Source: Corallium rubrum (lineage: Eukaryota > Cnidaria > Anthozoa > Scleralcyonacea > Coralliidae). Taken from it: a stretch of DNA of 64,000 nucleotides. How positions within the stretch are numbered: position 1 is the stretch's first letter; every line of letters begins with the position of its first letter. The position numbers and the translations under genes were made by a program. Positions 15,449-27,200 of this stretch are shown piece after piece. The stretch lies in NCBI GenBank assembly GCA_964035015.1, contig OZ035998.1, forward strand, positions 27,975,262 through 28,039,261, given 5' to 3'. Below the pieces are notes generated by a model. That model saw only the letters and a program-made list of their open reading frames with translations. It made no database searches and was not told the DNA's origin.

Positions 15449-15805
15449 TACACACGTAAAAATCTCACAGCTTGTCAACAGGATGTGTTCGCAACAGGTT
15501 TGTATCAAGGCTGGGAACAAGTTGTAACAATGCTGTTCATTCACGAAGCTGCTACAACCTTGTTAGCATCAATCTGTTAAGTCGGTTAACAACTTGTTGA
15601 GTGCAGAGCGGTAACAGGTTGTTGGAACAACTTGTAATCAGTCTGTTGGAGTCAACAGCCTTGTTACAAGTTGCCAACAACCTGTTACAGACATGTTAAC
15701 AGACTGGGACAGCCAGTGCGGACACATGACGGCGACAGCCTGTTGAACAGCCTTGTAACAACTCGCTTGCAGGTATGTAACAGCTTGTACGTGTTTACGT
15801 GTGTA
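15449..15805. mobile_element. MITE inserted in the satellite
   Basis: The 357-bp insertion starts TACACACGTAAA and ends TTTACGTGTGTA. Its interior is full of short inverted motifs such as AACAACTTGT, AACCTGTTAC and CAGCCTTGTTACAAG. Satellite sequence resumes on the right with GGTAGCCTTTACTTTTTGAC. No ORF belongs to it. Confidence 0.75.
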
Positions 15806-16180
15806 GGTAGCCTTTACTTTTTGACCGATTTTGACCATTTTTCGAAATTTTGAAATAAGGTCATAAAACGTCAAATAAAGCGTTTTTAGACGTTTTGTGA
15901 CGAGGGGCTCTAGTTGTGCTAAATCGTCATATTTTAGCCTTTTTTTAAAAGCTGAAAAATGGCCAAATTCGGGCAAAATGTTAAAGGGTTAACCTTATTT
16001 TTTGACTGATTTTCCCCAATTTTTCAATTTTTGAAATGTCAAAAAATGATAATTTAACTCAAGTAAGGTTTCTTGTAGCTTCTATAGCAAAAGGAAGATT
16101 TGGGCCCAATTGTCATATTTTAGCCTTATTTTAAAAGTTGAAAAAATGTCCAAAATGTTAAGGGGTTAACGTCTACTTGA
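15806..16180 (+). repeat. Diverged end of the satellite array
   Basis: About two units with increasing divergence (TTAGCCTTTTTTTAAAAG, AAAATGTTAAGGGGTTAAC) mark the right edge of the array. Confidence 0.75.
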
Positions 16181-16565
16181 AAATTTTTTTCCTTGATTTT
16201 CTTACACTGCTAATGAGAGAATAATGAAAATCACGAGGCTGCAGGCAGAGTGATTTTTATGATTGTTTTCGAATGTTTTACAAACACGAGAAAAGAATGG
16301 AAATTACGAGGTCATAGGCCAAGTGATTTTTTAAATATAGTAAGGTTAGATATACTACCGAAACAGAGAACGTCAGACATGAATTAAGTTTGCGCGACCT
16401 TTACTGGGTTACAAAACTCATGCAGATGGCCAAATATGTATCTCCGATTGGCTAATTTGCTCATGAATTATTAATCAGTTTGAGAAATATTGTCCCTTTT
16501 CCTTCGACACAAATCTTCGCAAAACTATTAATTATAAGTGGTAATTTTATACTTGACGCTGTGTC
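16181..16565. other. Non-coding, nothing recognised
   Basis: AT-rich sequence with a weak inverted pair (GAAAATCACGAGGCT / GAAATTACGAGGTCA). No gene, known repeat or long ORF. Confidence 0.5.
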
Positions 16566-17054
16566 TTTAAAGTGTATATGAAACTAAAATTAAGTTTGTC
16601 TTATTTGAAAGAACTCTTAAAATAATGGGGAATATCAATTTACAGCTTTTTCATATTTTACTTAGTTCTTGAGATATTTAGACTTATGTGATATTCAAAT
16701 GCGATAACTTATGGTTCGTTATTTTACTAATTAACATATTCGAAAATCGCGAATATATTTTAGATTATTGAACAAAATCACTTGAAACTTTGCATATTGC
16801 TACAGTTCATACAACTAAACATGAAAAACAAGTTACAAGTGATTTTGATCAATAATCTTAAACATATTCACGATTTTCGAATATGTTAATTAGAAAAAAA
16901 CGAACCATAAAGTTATCTCATTTGAATTTCAAATAAGTCTAAATATCTCAAGAACTAAGTAAAATATGAAAAAGCTGTAAATTGATATTCCCCATTATTT
17001 TAAGAGTCCTTTCAAATAAGACAAACTTAATTTTCGTTTCATATACACTTTAAA
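16566..17054. mobile_element. Foldback element, 489 bp
   Basis: The two ends, TTTAAAGTGTATATGAAAC and GTTTCATATACACTTTAAA, start a near-perfect inverted repeat of about 235 bases per arm, including ATGGGGAATATCAATTTACAG and TTCTTGAGATATTTAGACTT. The turn is near 16810. The RNA would fold into one long hairpin. No coding capacity. Confidence 0.88.
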
Positions 17055-17556
17055 TAAACGTTTAAAACCACATTTAAAAATTTAATAATGTTAACAATCA
17101 ATTAACAATTAATCGAACGAATTACAATGCGTTTAACTAAACGACGTATGATTAACTAGAACTACATTTATTATTCTTTAAAGCCATATCTCGCCAACGA
17201 CGATTTTTTCTCAAAGTCCTACAAGATATGGGGAATCTAACCTGAGTATTACTTCCGAATAATATAAGCATAATTGGCGAATTCACTCCTTGGAAAAGGA
17301 AACCGCGTATGGAAAAAATCTGGGGCGAGTGATAGAGCTATGGTTGCATGCAAATTCATAGTCGTATATAATGTACTCCTGGACGGTAGCGTTCGCACGA
17401 TATGTAGCTATAGTAGTGTTAGGAGTTAAATACGCATATATACATGCATGTTGTGGATGTGGTACGTTCGCGAGCTTTAATTAAGAAACATTTGATAGAC
17501 ATTCGTCAAGATCAAATGCTCAAAAAATATTTCTGATCCCCAGACAGGGATCAATA
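17055..17556. other. Non-coding, nothing recognised
   Basis: AT-rich with no ORF above noise and no repeat that I can match inside the window. Confidence 0.45.
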
Positions 17557-17760
17557 GGCGTTATTTTTCAAAAAAACTGCCAAGCTCCCTTTTTAAAATA
17601 AACAAAGTATAGATGCAGTTTCTGGATGTCTAACACTGTTATTCTGGTGTTCTTGGCTCGCTAGGAAGTCTGTTTGCCATTGCTTACTTTGTGGAGAGCC
17701 CGCCAAGAGCCCGCCAATTTCTTTGCAAAACGATGCGCGCGCAACACCCTGAAACTCGCC
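17557..17760. mobile_element. MITE family with GCGCGC ends, damaged copy
   Basis: The right end, GATGCGCGCGCAACACCCTG followed by AAACTCGCC, and the body (CAGTTTCTGGATGTCTAAC, GCCCGCCAAGAGCCCGCCAA) match 18075-18317. The left end has lost most of its inverted repeat. Confidence 0.8.
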
Positions 17761-18074
17761 TATTGTGCAACCTAATTCTAATGAATATTAATTATATATG
17801 TACTAACTCAAGCGTTGCAAACCTAATCAGTCCAACCCCTAGGACCATGTTTGCACAGTCTAAGTAATATATGCAATTGTATGTTCAGGTTTATAAATAA
17901 AACTGTGTACGGCTTATCCAATTCACACATCTAACTCTTCCGGTTTATCAAGCGGAATCATCGGAAAGTTTATGCGAATTAGATTAAGCATTCATTTCTT
18001 TTGAGTTTTCGACATAAATTATTAATGATTGGACAAGTAAATTTACTCTCTAGATATGAGATATACTGTAAATT
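17761..18074. other. Spacer between two MITE copies
   Basis: Non-coding AT-rich sequence with no recognised feature. Confidence 0.45.
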
Positions 18075-18317
18075 GGCGAGTTTCAGGGTGTTGCGCGCGC
18101 ATCATTTTTCAGAAAAACTGGCAAGCTCCCCTCAAAGTAAACGTACTATTTAAAATAAACAAAGTATAGATACAGTTTCTGGATATTTAACACTGTTATT
18201 CTACTGTTGTTGGCTCGCTAGCAAGTCTGTTTGCCATTGCTTACTTTGTAGAGAGCCCGCCAAGAGCCCGCCAATTCCTTTGCAAAACGATGCGCGCGCA
18301 ACACCCTGAAACTCGCC
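18075..18317. mobile_element. MITE family with GCGCGC ends, complete copy
   Basis: It begins GGCGAGTTTCAGGGTGTTGC followed by GCGCGCATC and ends with the inverse, giving an inverted repeat of about 30 bases. The 243-bp body contains two GAGCCCGCCAA direct repeats. The second copy 300 bases away suggests local insertion or duplication. Confidence 0.82.
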
Positions 18318-18582
18318 TATTGCGTACTCATAAGTCAAATCCAAGATGGAAGCTCACGCTGCCAAACAAAACAAATGCACTTTCACAGACTGTCGCGAGA
18401 AATTGCTTGTTAAAAAGTTCTAAGTTTCTGGTCATTATGTACTACAAATTTTAGCTATTAAAACATGATTTCTTTCCTTCACTTGCTGGCGTTTGTTCAC
18501 TCGTTTTTTCACCAATTTCTACCAATTTCCAAAACGCCCTGGGAACGAGGTTGGGCTTTTGCAAATTTGGTCACATCATCCG

Positions 18583-18735
18583 TCAACCTCGTACCCAGGG
18601 CATTTTGCCTCCACGTTGGGAGGTCGGCGAAAATGCGCCTTGGCATCGGCTGGTCACATGACACCAAATATTTTTGAGTGTTTTGGCAAGAAAATTTATG
18701 CGGTTTTTGTTGTTTGTTTTTGTATTTGTTTTATT

Positions 18736-18798
<63 letters not shown>

Positions 18799-19051
18799 CG
18801 GTATTTAGTGTTTTTTTCACTTAATAATACTCACGTCACAGCTGCTTAAATTGAGTCCATAAATCGCTTTAGACCTTCCACTCGCCCGCTATCACATAAA
18901 GTGACTCCAGCCCTTAGCATACACCCACGCTGCGTGAAAACGGCGTGAGCTAGTAGATCGTATTCTTCCATCAACCGTTTTTGAGCGGGTTCGTGGAGAT
19001 GCTTTTCTACAGATCGTAGCGAAATGAAAAAAACATTTTCAAAAAATACCT

Positions 19052-19136
<85 letters not shown>

Positions 19137-19385
19137 AATGTCATGAACAAGCATGTATCTGTTGTTCTTGACTTTAATCAAAGCTGTCACTTCCATTTTG
19201 GGGGTAAATTTTGAAGAGTGAATCTATATATTGCAATTCAGATTTTGACGAATAAATTATACTTGATGAATTAATCCAGTTTTTAAACTGGTCAACCAGA
19301 ATGTAGAACTGACCAGCCGATCCCAGGGCCATTTTTTTGGGCCGACTCCCAACGTGGAGGCAAAGTGCCCTGGGTACGAGGTTGA
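18583..19385. mobile_element. Non-autonomous DNA element with 7-bp target duplication
   Basis: Inverted ends start TCAACCTCGTACCCAGGGC and share CCTCCACGTTGGGAG and CGGCTGGTCA over about 75 bases. The flanks TCATCCG (18576-18582 and 19386-19392) are a perfect 7-bp duplication. The interior holds two AT microsatellites (18739-18796, 19055-19132). No transposase. The end motif also occurs alone at 18538 and, as CCCTGGGAATGAGGTTGAC, in segment A. Confidence 0.85.
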
Positions 19386-19392
19386 TCATCCG

Positions 19393-20471
19393 CCATCTTG
19401 AATTTGACAACTTGAGGCGCCATTTTGGATCCCCATAGTAAACGCAATTTCGAAACCATGATTCTAATACCTCTTATATCTATGGTTTAGTCAAAGCAAT
19501 CAGCTTGTACTATTTCTAAAACGTTAAATTTGAGCGAGAAAATCAATATTTGTATATACACGGCAATCGGTGTTTAATCCTCTAATCTCATCTTGTTACT
19601 ATCCCGTTGCTAGGGGACTATGCATGGTCGAGAAGTGCATGTATGTCTAGGAAATGTTCGTGCTTTACAGTGCTAAATATATTTCCAACTTTTGCCATCC
19701 GCAACTCAATCGATTACGGTAATTATTTTGGAAAAAAGGTGAAATGCAACATAAAAAAAACTTTGCTTTATCGTTAATTATATAAATAAAGTAAAATAAC
19801 AATGTTTTGTCAAGAAATGCGTGTGTAGTTCCAGTTGAAAAGTTTTAAAAACGTTGGATATCTACTTCTAATGCGACGTTTGCATGTACGATATATTCCC
19901 GATGTACTCCGACTCTTTTAGATCTTGAAAGGCATAAAAAAAGGTACGTTTCTGATCAATCGTTTTCAGATTTTAAATAATTCAATAGATCATTTTCAGC
20001 AACCAATAAAAATAGTGTCTACAAAGCGTTTGTAATGACAACTATGGTACAAATATCAAGTGTGACGTCGCAATTGACATTTTCCGAAGGCGTTTCCGAT
20101 AATCCGTCAATTTGCTTTTGACCATGAAATTTCAAGTTACAAAAACATTAATATTCCAAAACTTTACGACACTTTCCGTCGAAATTTTGTCAGTGGGTTT
20201 CCACTATCGTCTAGCTCAATAAGACAAAGAAAATTGTGCACATTGTATTTCACCTTAGATATTTACAAATTGATTATCTTATATATACAATTAGTTTTTG
20301 TTTGTAACTAGGCATAACGCAATATCGATAAAAGTATTTATTTCTGTTGACTTTCGGGTTAAAATTATTACAGTACGTTCAATTAAAAACACGATAACCT
20401 TATTCAACTGGGAAAACTGGTGAAACAATGGCGTCCTTAATAGATGTCGATCAAAAAAAGGTTTAAGAATC
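19393..20471. other. Non-coding, nothing recognised
   Basis: About 1.1 kb of AT-rich sequence without a convincing ORF, tandem repeat or inverted repeat. Confidence 0.45.
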
Positions 20472-20474
20472 TTA

Positions 20475-20800
20475 AGGTCTGTTTATATGATCCCGGTGTA
20501 CCGGGACGGGATGGCAGCCGGGATGATTTTGATGTATTGAAATAAGTCAACACGTAAAACAGAAAAACCACGTGATGCCTGAAGAAACTCAGATTTTGTT
20601 GATCTGATCCTAAAGTTAAAAGTGAATGATTGTGGCAATTGAAAATGGCTTTTGTTGAAGTTATTTAGTATCTAGGCCTTGAAAAATGTAGGCGAAAGCT
20701 TTCCGATGCACATAATCAAAGACCGTGACTTATTTCAATACATCAAAATCATCCCGGCTGCCATCCCGTCCCGGTACACCGGGATCATATAAACAGGCCC
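20475..20800. mobile_element. Tourist/Harbinger-like MITE, 326 bp
   Basis: Inverted repeats of about 80 bases include TGTTTATATGATCCCGGTGT and ACGGGATGGCAGCCGGGATG and run to TATTGAAATAAGTCA. The flanks are TTA on both sides (20472-20474 and 20801-20803), the 3-bp duplication typical of PIF/Harbinger elements. No coding region. Confidence 0.82.
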
Positions 20801-20857
20801 TTAGCAACAAAGCTACTGGCAAATAATACGCTAATATAATATTATATATAGTTCAAT

Positions 20858-20899
20858 CTACAGACACGTGTTTCGCTGTACTACAGCTCATCAGTGTAG
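20858..20899 (-). ncRNA. Hammerhead ribozyme, second locus
   Basis: Read on the minus strand: stem I CTACA, core CTGATGA, stem II GCTGT-AGT-ACAGC (five pairs), core GAAA, stem III from self-complementary CACGTG flanked by A and T, then TC and TGTAG closing stem I. Predicted cleavage is after the C at position 20863. Stems II and III differ in sequence from the ribozyme at 9104-9149, while core and stem I are the same, as expected for compensated divergence. No second copy is seen within several hundred bases. AT-rich tracts flank it. Confidence 0.85.
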
Positions 20900-21353
20900 C
20901 TTGGAACAATCTGAATATATATCATCATCTGAATATATCATCATCATCAATATATATATATACAAAGAATACATCATCCAAAAATCGTCATCTTGTGACT
21001 TGATATTCAAGTTTAAAACAATACTATCTGTCTTCTTGTTTTAAACTTGAATATCAAGTTTGACAATTAATGTTCGAATTGCCTCATTCTTTATTTTCTT
21101 AAGTCGGCTGGATATAATTTTAAGCATAACAATCTTTTTAAAGTTAGTGCCAATAAGCTGCAGTCCTTTTAAAAACATTTTTAAACATATTATTATGCAT
21201 AGTATTATGGCTTATCGTTCATTTGTAAATAAATATTAACAAGCTAAAATAGTGTACTACGCATTTGTAGACAATATTTTAGCCACAATAGCTTGTTCAT
21301 ATACGCTGTTAAAAGAAGAGATGATCTTCGAGTTATTTTACTCAAAACAAATT
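20900..21353. other. Non-coding, short repeats only
   Basis: ATCATCATCTGAATATATC repeats lie near 20925-20965, and an inverted pair around TTGTTTTAAACTTGAATATC near 21005-21060. No gene. Confidence 0.5.
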
Positions 21354-21428
21354 GTGAGTTCTCAAGCGGGATTCAAACCCACAACCTTCTATGGCGGATA
21401 TCATGCTCTAACCGTTGAGATCAGTGGT
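21354..21428 (-). repeat. tRNA-like SINE head
   Basis: The minus strand reads CTCAACGGTTAGAGCATGAT and GGTTGTGGGTTTGAATCCCG, matching A-box and B-box patterns of a tRNA-derived SINE. The body is not clear, and the anticodon arm is too weak for a functional tRNA. Confidence 0.6.
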
Positions 21429-21988
21429 TTGAAGGTTGCATGCATGGTTGAGTGGGTTGTATGACATTATATTCTGATATGCATGCATGTGCAAGGATAA
21501 TAATTGTGTTTATGTTATGGTACTAACAATAAGCCAAAATACTGTATACATATTTGTTGATACTTTTTTCAAACATTTTTGATGAAACCTTTATTGTAAT
21601 TTATATGTTAGCCTAGCGCATTCATAGTTTCATTGTTAAATGATTCTATAAAATTTTCTCAACCCTTCAACGTCTTAATATACGGACGACATTATTTTGC
21701 AAATTTCATCAGTTGAAGAAAGTTATAGTATTTTTAACCGAAACATTTTGTGATAAATTTTGTGAAATCATTACTAATTCATGAGTTTTGCAGCCAATCC
21801 AATTTCAGAAATTACGTCACATGTTACCCCTGTAAACCCCATACAAACTAAAACCAATGATGCTAATTAGTTACAACCACTAGTGGATGTATACTCTTCT
21901 GATACAACCACTAGTGCTTGTAACTAATTAGCAAATTAGCATCTCAATATCCCAAAGGGATTTTTACTATTTATTCATTTCACAAGTT
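21429..21988. other. Non-coding with one short palindrome
   Basis: An inverted pair CTAATTAGTTACAACCACTAG / CTAGTGCTTGTAACTAATTAG lies at about 21865-21933. Otherwise nothing is recognised. Confidence 0.5.
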
Positions 21989-22088
21989 GTTTACAACACT
22001 CGCGTCCTTGTTGTATTGAATATACAATCACGAGCCTTCGGCTCGTGATTGTATAATTCAATACAACACGGCCGCTCGTGTTGTAAAC
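21989..22088. repeat. 100-bp foldback with GC-rich hairpin tip
   Basis: GTTTACAACACTCGCG...TTGTATTGAATATACAATC ACGAGCC-TT-CGGCTCGT pairs with the following inverse through GTTGTAAAC. It is a small MITE-like palindrome. Confidence 0.8.
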
Positions 22089-22261
22089 ATTACTTAAATC
22101 GGAGTCAAAAGAAATAAATACTTTTCTTCATCAAGATTGCTTCTTGTCTATAATGCCAAAACATCTTGGTTCCAGCATCGGCAGCCAGCTTGCAAAAAAA
22201 CCCCACCCAAAACGCACGATTAAGCTCAAGATGAGGTTCAAGCTTATATTGTTTAATCCAC

Positions 22262-22507
22262 TCACTGAAGTAAATGTTGTGGTTTCTTGGACGCCTTTGC
22301 CACCAGTGGCTTTGCCTGATCACTGCCCTCAGAAATGGGTGTCGTTGACGAAGGCGTATTTTCAGAACATGTGTGGTTCAGTTCTTTATTAGGGTTAACC
22401 GCAAGAAGTGGGTTAGTCTTTAATTTGATTGCTTCTCTCTCAACGGCGAGCTGTTTTCCGTTATCCATCACCCGACTGTTGTTCAAAAAATCAGCTATTT
22501 CGCGTGT
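22262..22507 (-). CDS. Possible last exon of an unidentified gene
   Basis: A pyrimidine-rich acceptor (CTCTTTTAG) opens a frame of 81 codons plus stop, starting TREIADFLNNSRVMDNGK and ending KPQHLLQ. It is hydrophilic, Ser/Thr/Pro-rich in its second half and has no recognised domain; it would suit a cytoplasmic tail. No upstream exon could be joined with confidence: a hydrophobic frame at about 22870-23005 after a good acceptor (TGTGTTCAG) is one candidate, but its donor is unclear. This may be chance. Confidence 0.3.
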   Translation of the reverse strand, partial: TREIADFLNNSRVMDNGKQLAVEREAIKLKTNPLLAVNPNKELNHTCSENTPSSTTPISEGSDQAKPLVAKASKKPQHLLQ

Positions 22508-23551
22508 CTAAAAGAGAAAAGAGTCAATATTAAATATAATAAAAAAACATCTTTGGTGTTTTGAATTTTTTCAAGAAACGGACTGTTTTAAAATTTGTTT
22601 TGGTGGAGTAAATTCAAGAAAATAGCTGCTAGTTTCGAATGTTTGATATTGCAACTCAAACAAATCAGTATTTTAACGTGAATGTTTGCTTAATTTATTT
22701 AATTTCTTGCTACGATATCTATACCACAGTTTCGACGCTGATTTTCTTTGTTTTTGAACATGAATTATTAAAATTCAGTTTGAGATTTCTATTCAGTCCT
22801 TTATAAAATAAAATATAACCAATATGAATTAGACAAAAACAAGGCGACTATTCGAGATTTCCGTTGGGATCAAAAAAATTTTTTTAACATTTCCCCTAAA
22901 CAAGTATTTAAAAGCTAAACATTGTGTATATATTGCATAGGTAATAAAAAGTACACTAATTAAAAAACTTTTTTCTGGTAATGAATGAAAAAATGTGTAC
23001 TGAACACAAATCAAAAACCAAAACAAAAGCAAACAGTTAATCAAGATATATAATGTCTCGTTTATTTCGTGGGATAATTATACGTAAAAGTTTTATTTTA
23101 CAGAACATAAAATGTGGGACTAATACTAAATCAATGCGCATGTCTACACTGCATGTTGTTGCTTTTATAGACAACTATCTAATAATAGTTTATTGCGTGA
23201 ATTCGCATTAGATCAATGGTAATCATTGCACCGGTCATATCCAATTGTTATTTAAAACAAAACAATCTGTCTACATTTGCATAAAAGATCGCGTGAAGCG
23301 CTTGTAATGATTTACACTGAAAGAGGTTTAGATATATAAATGGCGATTGCATTTCAAATAAAGATAGTTACCGTAAAAAATTGTCAGCCTCTACACACAC
23401 GATGCATGGCCACATTTGGTAATTGATGTATTTATAAAACCTCTTCAACTATTAAAAATTATATACCTCGCGGTTGTCGGCTTTATGCCAGATGCATTCC
23501 CTCGGGCCTCGGGATAAAGCCTCCATCTCCATTCTCGGTATATAACTCTTA
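22508..23551. other. AT-rich sequence with no clear gene
   Basis: It holds the weak hydrophobic frame near 22870-23005 on the minus strand and nothing else that I recognise. Confidence 0.4.
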
Positions 23552-23935
23552 CAAACACAAACACAAACACAAACACAAACACAAACACAAACACAAACAC
23601 AAACACAAACACAAACACAAACACAAACACAAACACAAACACAAACACAAACACAAACACAAACACAAACACAAACACAAACACAAACACAAACACAAAC
23701 ACAAACACAAACACAAACACAAACACAAACACAAACACAAACACAAACACAAACACAAACACAAACACAAACACAAACACAAACACAAACACAAACACAA
23801 ACACAAACACAAACACAAACACAAACACAAACACAAACACAAACACAAACACAAACACAAACACAAACACAAACACAAACACAAACACAAACACAAACAC
23901 AAACACAAACACAAACACAAACACAAACACAAACA
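23552..23935. repeat. (ACAAAC)n hexanucleotide array
   Basis: About 64 uninterrupted copies of ACAAAC pass into CA repeats at 23935-23947. All long VF- or VC-repeat reading frames here are this array. Confidence 0.98.
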
Positions 23936-23947
23936 CACACACGCACA

Positions 23948-24161
23948 TGTAGTAGGGGTATTTGTAAACACGTTTACTTCTTTTATTAAATCACAACACT
24001 TCGATACAAACACTTCGATACAAAGCACAGTTTTCACCTCAGGCCATGTTGTCTTATCTCACCCTCCGTATCCCCATAGGAGGGTACTCAATACCAAATC
24101 AGAGTAACCCCCCTATAAGGAGGTACCTATTATTACAAAGTAAGAGGGGTACTCTGCGACA
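23948..24161 (-). repeat. 3' LTR of the Gypsy element
   Basis: It starts TGTAGTAGGGGTATTTG and ends GTACTCTGCGACA in plus orientation and matches 29851-30064 except at one base. A polypurine tract (GAGGGGGAGG on the minus strand) lies directly inside it. Confidence 0.96.
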
Positions 24162-24241
24162 TACCTCCCCCTCATAGGAAACAGCGTCCCGATGTTATAA
24201 CACTAATTTGAACTTAAAAATCATAAATACACATAAATGTC

Positions 24242-27200
24242 TTAAACCCGATCATCCAACCATTTCCGGAATATCGTCTGAACAATCTCTCGGTTAGTAG
24301 TGTTCACTAAGGATAATAGTACAGCAGCTTTCTGGGACCAGACTGAGTTGTATCCAAGTCGTTCAGGTCTGCAACTGTTGCGAGTCGATCTCCTCAAGGT
24401 GGGGGGATCCTGTTCCTCCAAAGGTGGTCCAGGAGTGGTATCTTTGTCGGTTAAAACTGGAACAGTTTCATGTGGTAATTCGGCTGGCGAGGCTGGTATA
24501 AACTCCTCGGCTCCGGTATTTAGCGGTCGCGAGATGACGAACACAGGTTCTTCATTGATATCTTCTGGTGGGGTTACCATTTGGTGTGGCCGTGCTTGAT
24601 CTGGAAGTACAGGCAGCTTGCGACGTCGCCGCGGAGGATTGAAATTGCCAGGCTCAATCGTTTCTTTCTCAGTCGGGTGTGATCCAACAGGAACAACTGT
24701 AAGGGGCAGCAAGAGGTTCCGATGAAGCACTCGTTCCCGTCCTCCACCTTCTGGTCGGACCTTGTACACTGGTAGTTCGCCCATCCTCTTCATCACTACG
24801 TGGGGTTGGTCCTCCCACCTATCGGCTAACTTGTGCTTTCCACGTACAGTGAGATTCCGAACAAGGACGCGATCACCAGGCTGGAACCGCAGGTCCTTCA
24901 CATATAGATCGTAACGCTTCTTGTTCCTTGTCGTTGCGCTTCGGACATCTTGGGTAGTTCGCTCGTACGCGTACTGCAACCGGGTACGAAGTTTGTCAAC
25001 GTAACTGCTTTGGGATGACGGCAGTTGGCCCTTGGTAACCAATCCAAAGTTGATATCAATTGGCAGTCTCGGAGTTCGACCAAACATCAGATAATAAGGC
25101 GAGTACTTGGTCGAAGTATGCTTCATGCAGTTGTAGGCATGTACCATTTGCAGAACGTAATCTGGCCAACTTGACTTCTGGTCTTTGTCAAGACTTCCGA
25201 GCATATTCAACAGGGTCCTGTTGAAGCGTTCCGTCTGGCCATTTCCTTGGGGATGATATGGCGTCGTACGGGATTTCACGATTCCCGCTAGTTTACACAG
25301 CTCTCGTATGAGAGTGGACTCGAAATCAGCTCCCTGGTCTGAATGGATGCGGTGTGGGAAACCATAGTTCATGAAGATCTTTTCCCACAAGATCTTTGCC
25401 ACTGTGGAAGCCTTCTGATTTCGGGTTGGATATGCCCACGCAAACTTGGTAAAGCTATCAGTGATGACTAGAATGTTACTAAAGCCACCTTTACCTTCTT
25501 CCAATGATAGAAAATCGACTGCCAACACTTCAAGAGGTTCCGTTGTTTCCAAGGAGAGCATTGGGGCAGCAGCCGGGGAAGACGTCTTGCGTTTTATACA
25601 CCTGTCGCAGCTTGCAATGTAGTGCTCAACATCACGTGTCATGTAAGGCCAAAAGAAACGTGCCCGAGCAAGTTCCATGGTACGGTCTCTACCTGGATGA
25701 CCAAGTTCATTGTGTATTCCCTGCAGTGCTTCTTGTCGGCTGCCTGCAGGTAAAACTAGCTGGAAACTTTGGGTTCCTTCCTCGTCACGACACCGTTTTA
25801 AAATCCCATCGCGAATAACCAAACGGTTGAACTCCTGAGCTAGTCTCCGAGCCTCTGGACACATAAGCGAAAGTTCTTTGGACTTAGGCGGTGTTGCACT
25901 CTGGACAAACGGTAAGACCTCAGCAACGACGGGGTCGCGGCGTTGTAGTTCTGGCCAATTAATAGTCGCGTTGGTCATTGACGAGGTTCGTTGGAGAACG
26001 GGACCTCCAAGATCGGTTACTACTGCTTCTGGTCTTGCACCAAGAACTTCAACTGCTGGTGACCAAATATCATCGTCCGATTCAGGGACCTGAACGTTGC
26101 AGGATTGGCATAGGGCTTGAAATGCTTGCTCTGAGAGATCAGCAGTAGGTGATTCCAAAGGCTGGAGTCGGTTCAAGAATTGGGCGAGGTAATCCGATTT
26201 GACATCACTCCTCTCGGGGCCCGAACCTTCGCGTGGGATTCTAGAAAGGCCATCTGCATCACCATGTGCCTTGCCTCTGCGATACGTGATAGTAAAATTG
26301 AACGGTGCCAAGGAAGTTAACCATCGTTGATCTGTCGGGCTGAGTTTTGCTGATGTGATGAGGTAAGTTAACGGATTACTGTCCGTCACAACGTGGCACT
26401 TCATCCCATAGAGGTACTCTCGAAATTTCTCAGTCATGGCCCACTTGAGAGCTAGGAATTCTCTCCGATATGCCGAGTAGTTCCGTTCTGCTGAGTTCAA
26501 AGCCCGACTTCCGTAAGCGATGACCCGAGCTTTGTTATCTTGCATTTGGTACAAGGCAGCACCCAGGCCCTCCCCGCTTGCATCGGTATGGAGGATGAAA
26601 GGAAGCTTGAAATCAGGAAACCCAAGAATTGGAGGAGAGGTCAACTTGGTGATGAGTGTCTCAAAGGCGCCTTGGCATTCCATTGTCCAAACAAACGGTG
26701 GGTTCTTCTGGGGCCTTTTCTTTCCTTTCCCATGCTCTCCTGCCAGCAACCGTCGAAGAGGTTCACTCAACTTGGAAAATTGGTAGACAAATGAGCGGTA
26801 GTAACTGGTGAACCCTAAGAATGTCTGCAGCTGCTTGCCATTCTTTGGTGGATTTAACAACCACTCCTGTAATGATGCAATCTTCTCTGAATCTGGCTCA
26901 ATGCCCCCAGCTGAAACAATGTGCCCAAGACATTTAACTTTGCTCTGGAAAAGTTTGCACTTGGAAGGTTTTAACTTGAGGCCAAACTGACTTAGGCGGT
27001 TCAGGACTTCTTCCAATCTTTCAAGCATTTCGTCGAAACTGCTCGCAAATACAATGACATCATCAATGTACACCACACACTTCCTGAAATTCAAATCCTT
27101 TAAGCAATGTTCCATTAATCTCTGAAACGTGGCAGGGGCATTTGTAAGTCCAAAAGGCATCCTGTTGAATTCGTATAATCCCAAAGGCGTTGTCATGGCT

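Noticed and set aside
15638-15976. 112-codon minus-strand frame
   Set aside because: It crosses the boundary between the MITE and satellite units, so it is a chance frame in repeats.
22829-23044. Hydrophobic minus-strand frame (HSLPEKSFLISVLFITYAIY), perhaps a class C receptor segment
   Set aside because: It has a good acceptor but no clear donor, no TM7 exon follows, and the similarity is a few residues in AT-rich DNA.
23445-24037. Long reading frames of VF, VC or CL repeats on the minus strand
   Set aside because: They are translations of the pure ACAAAC array and have no start context or conserved flank.
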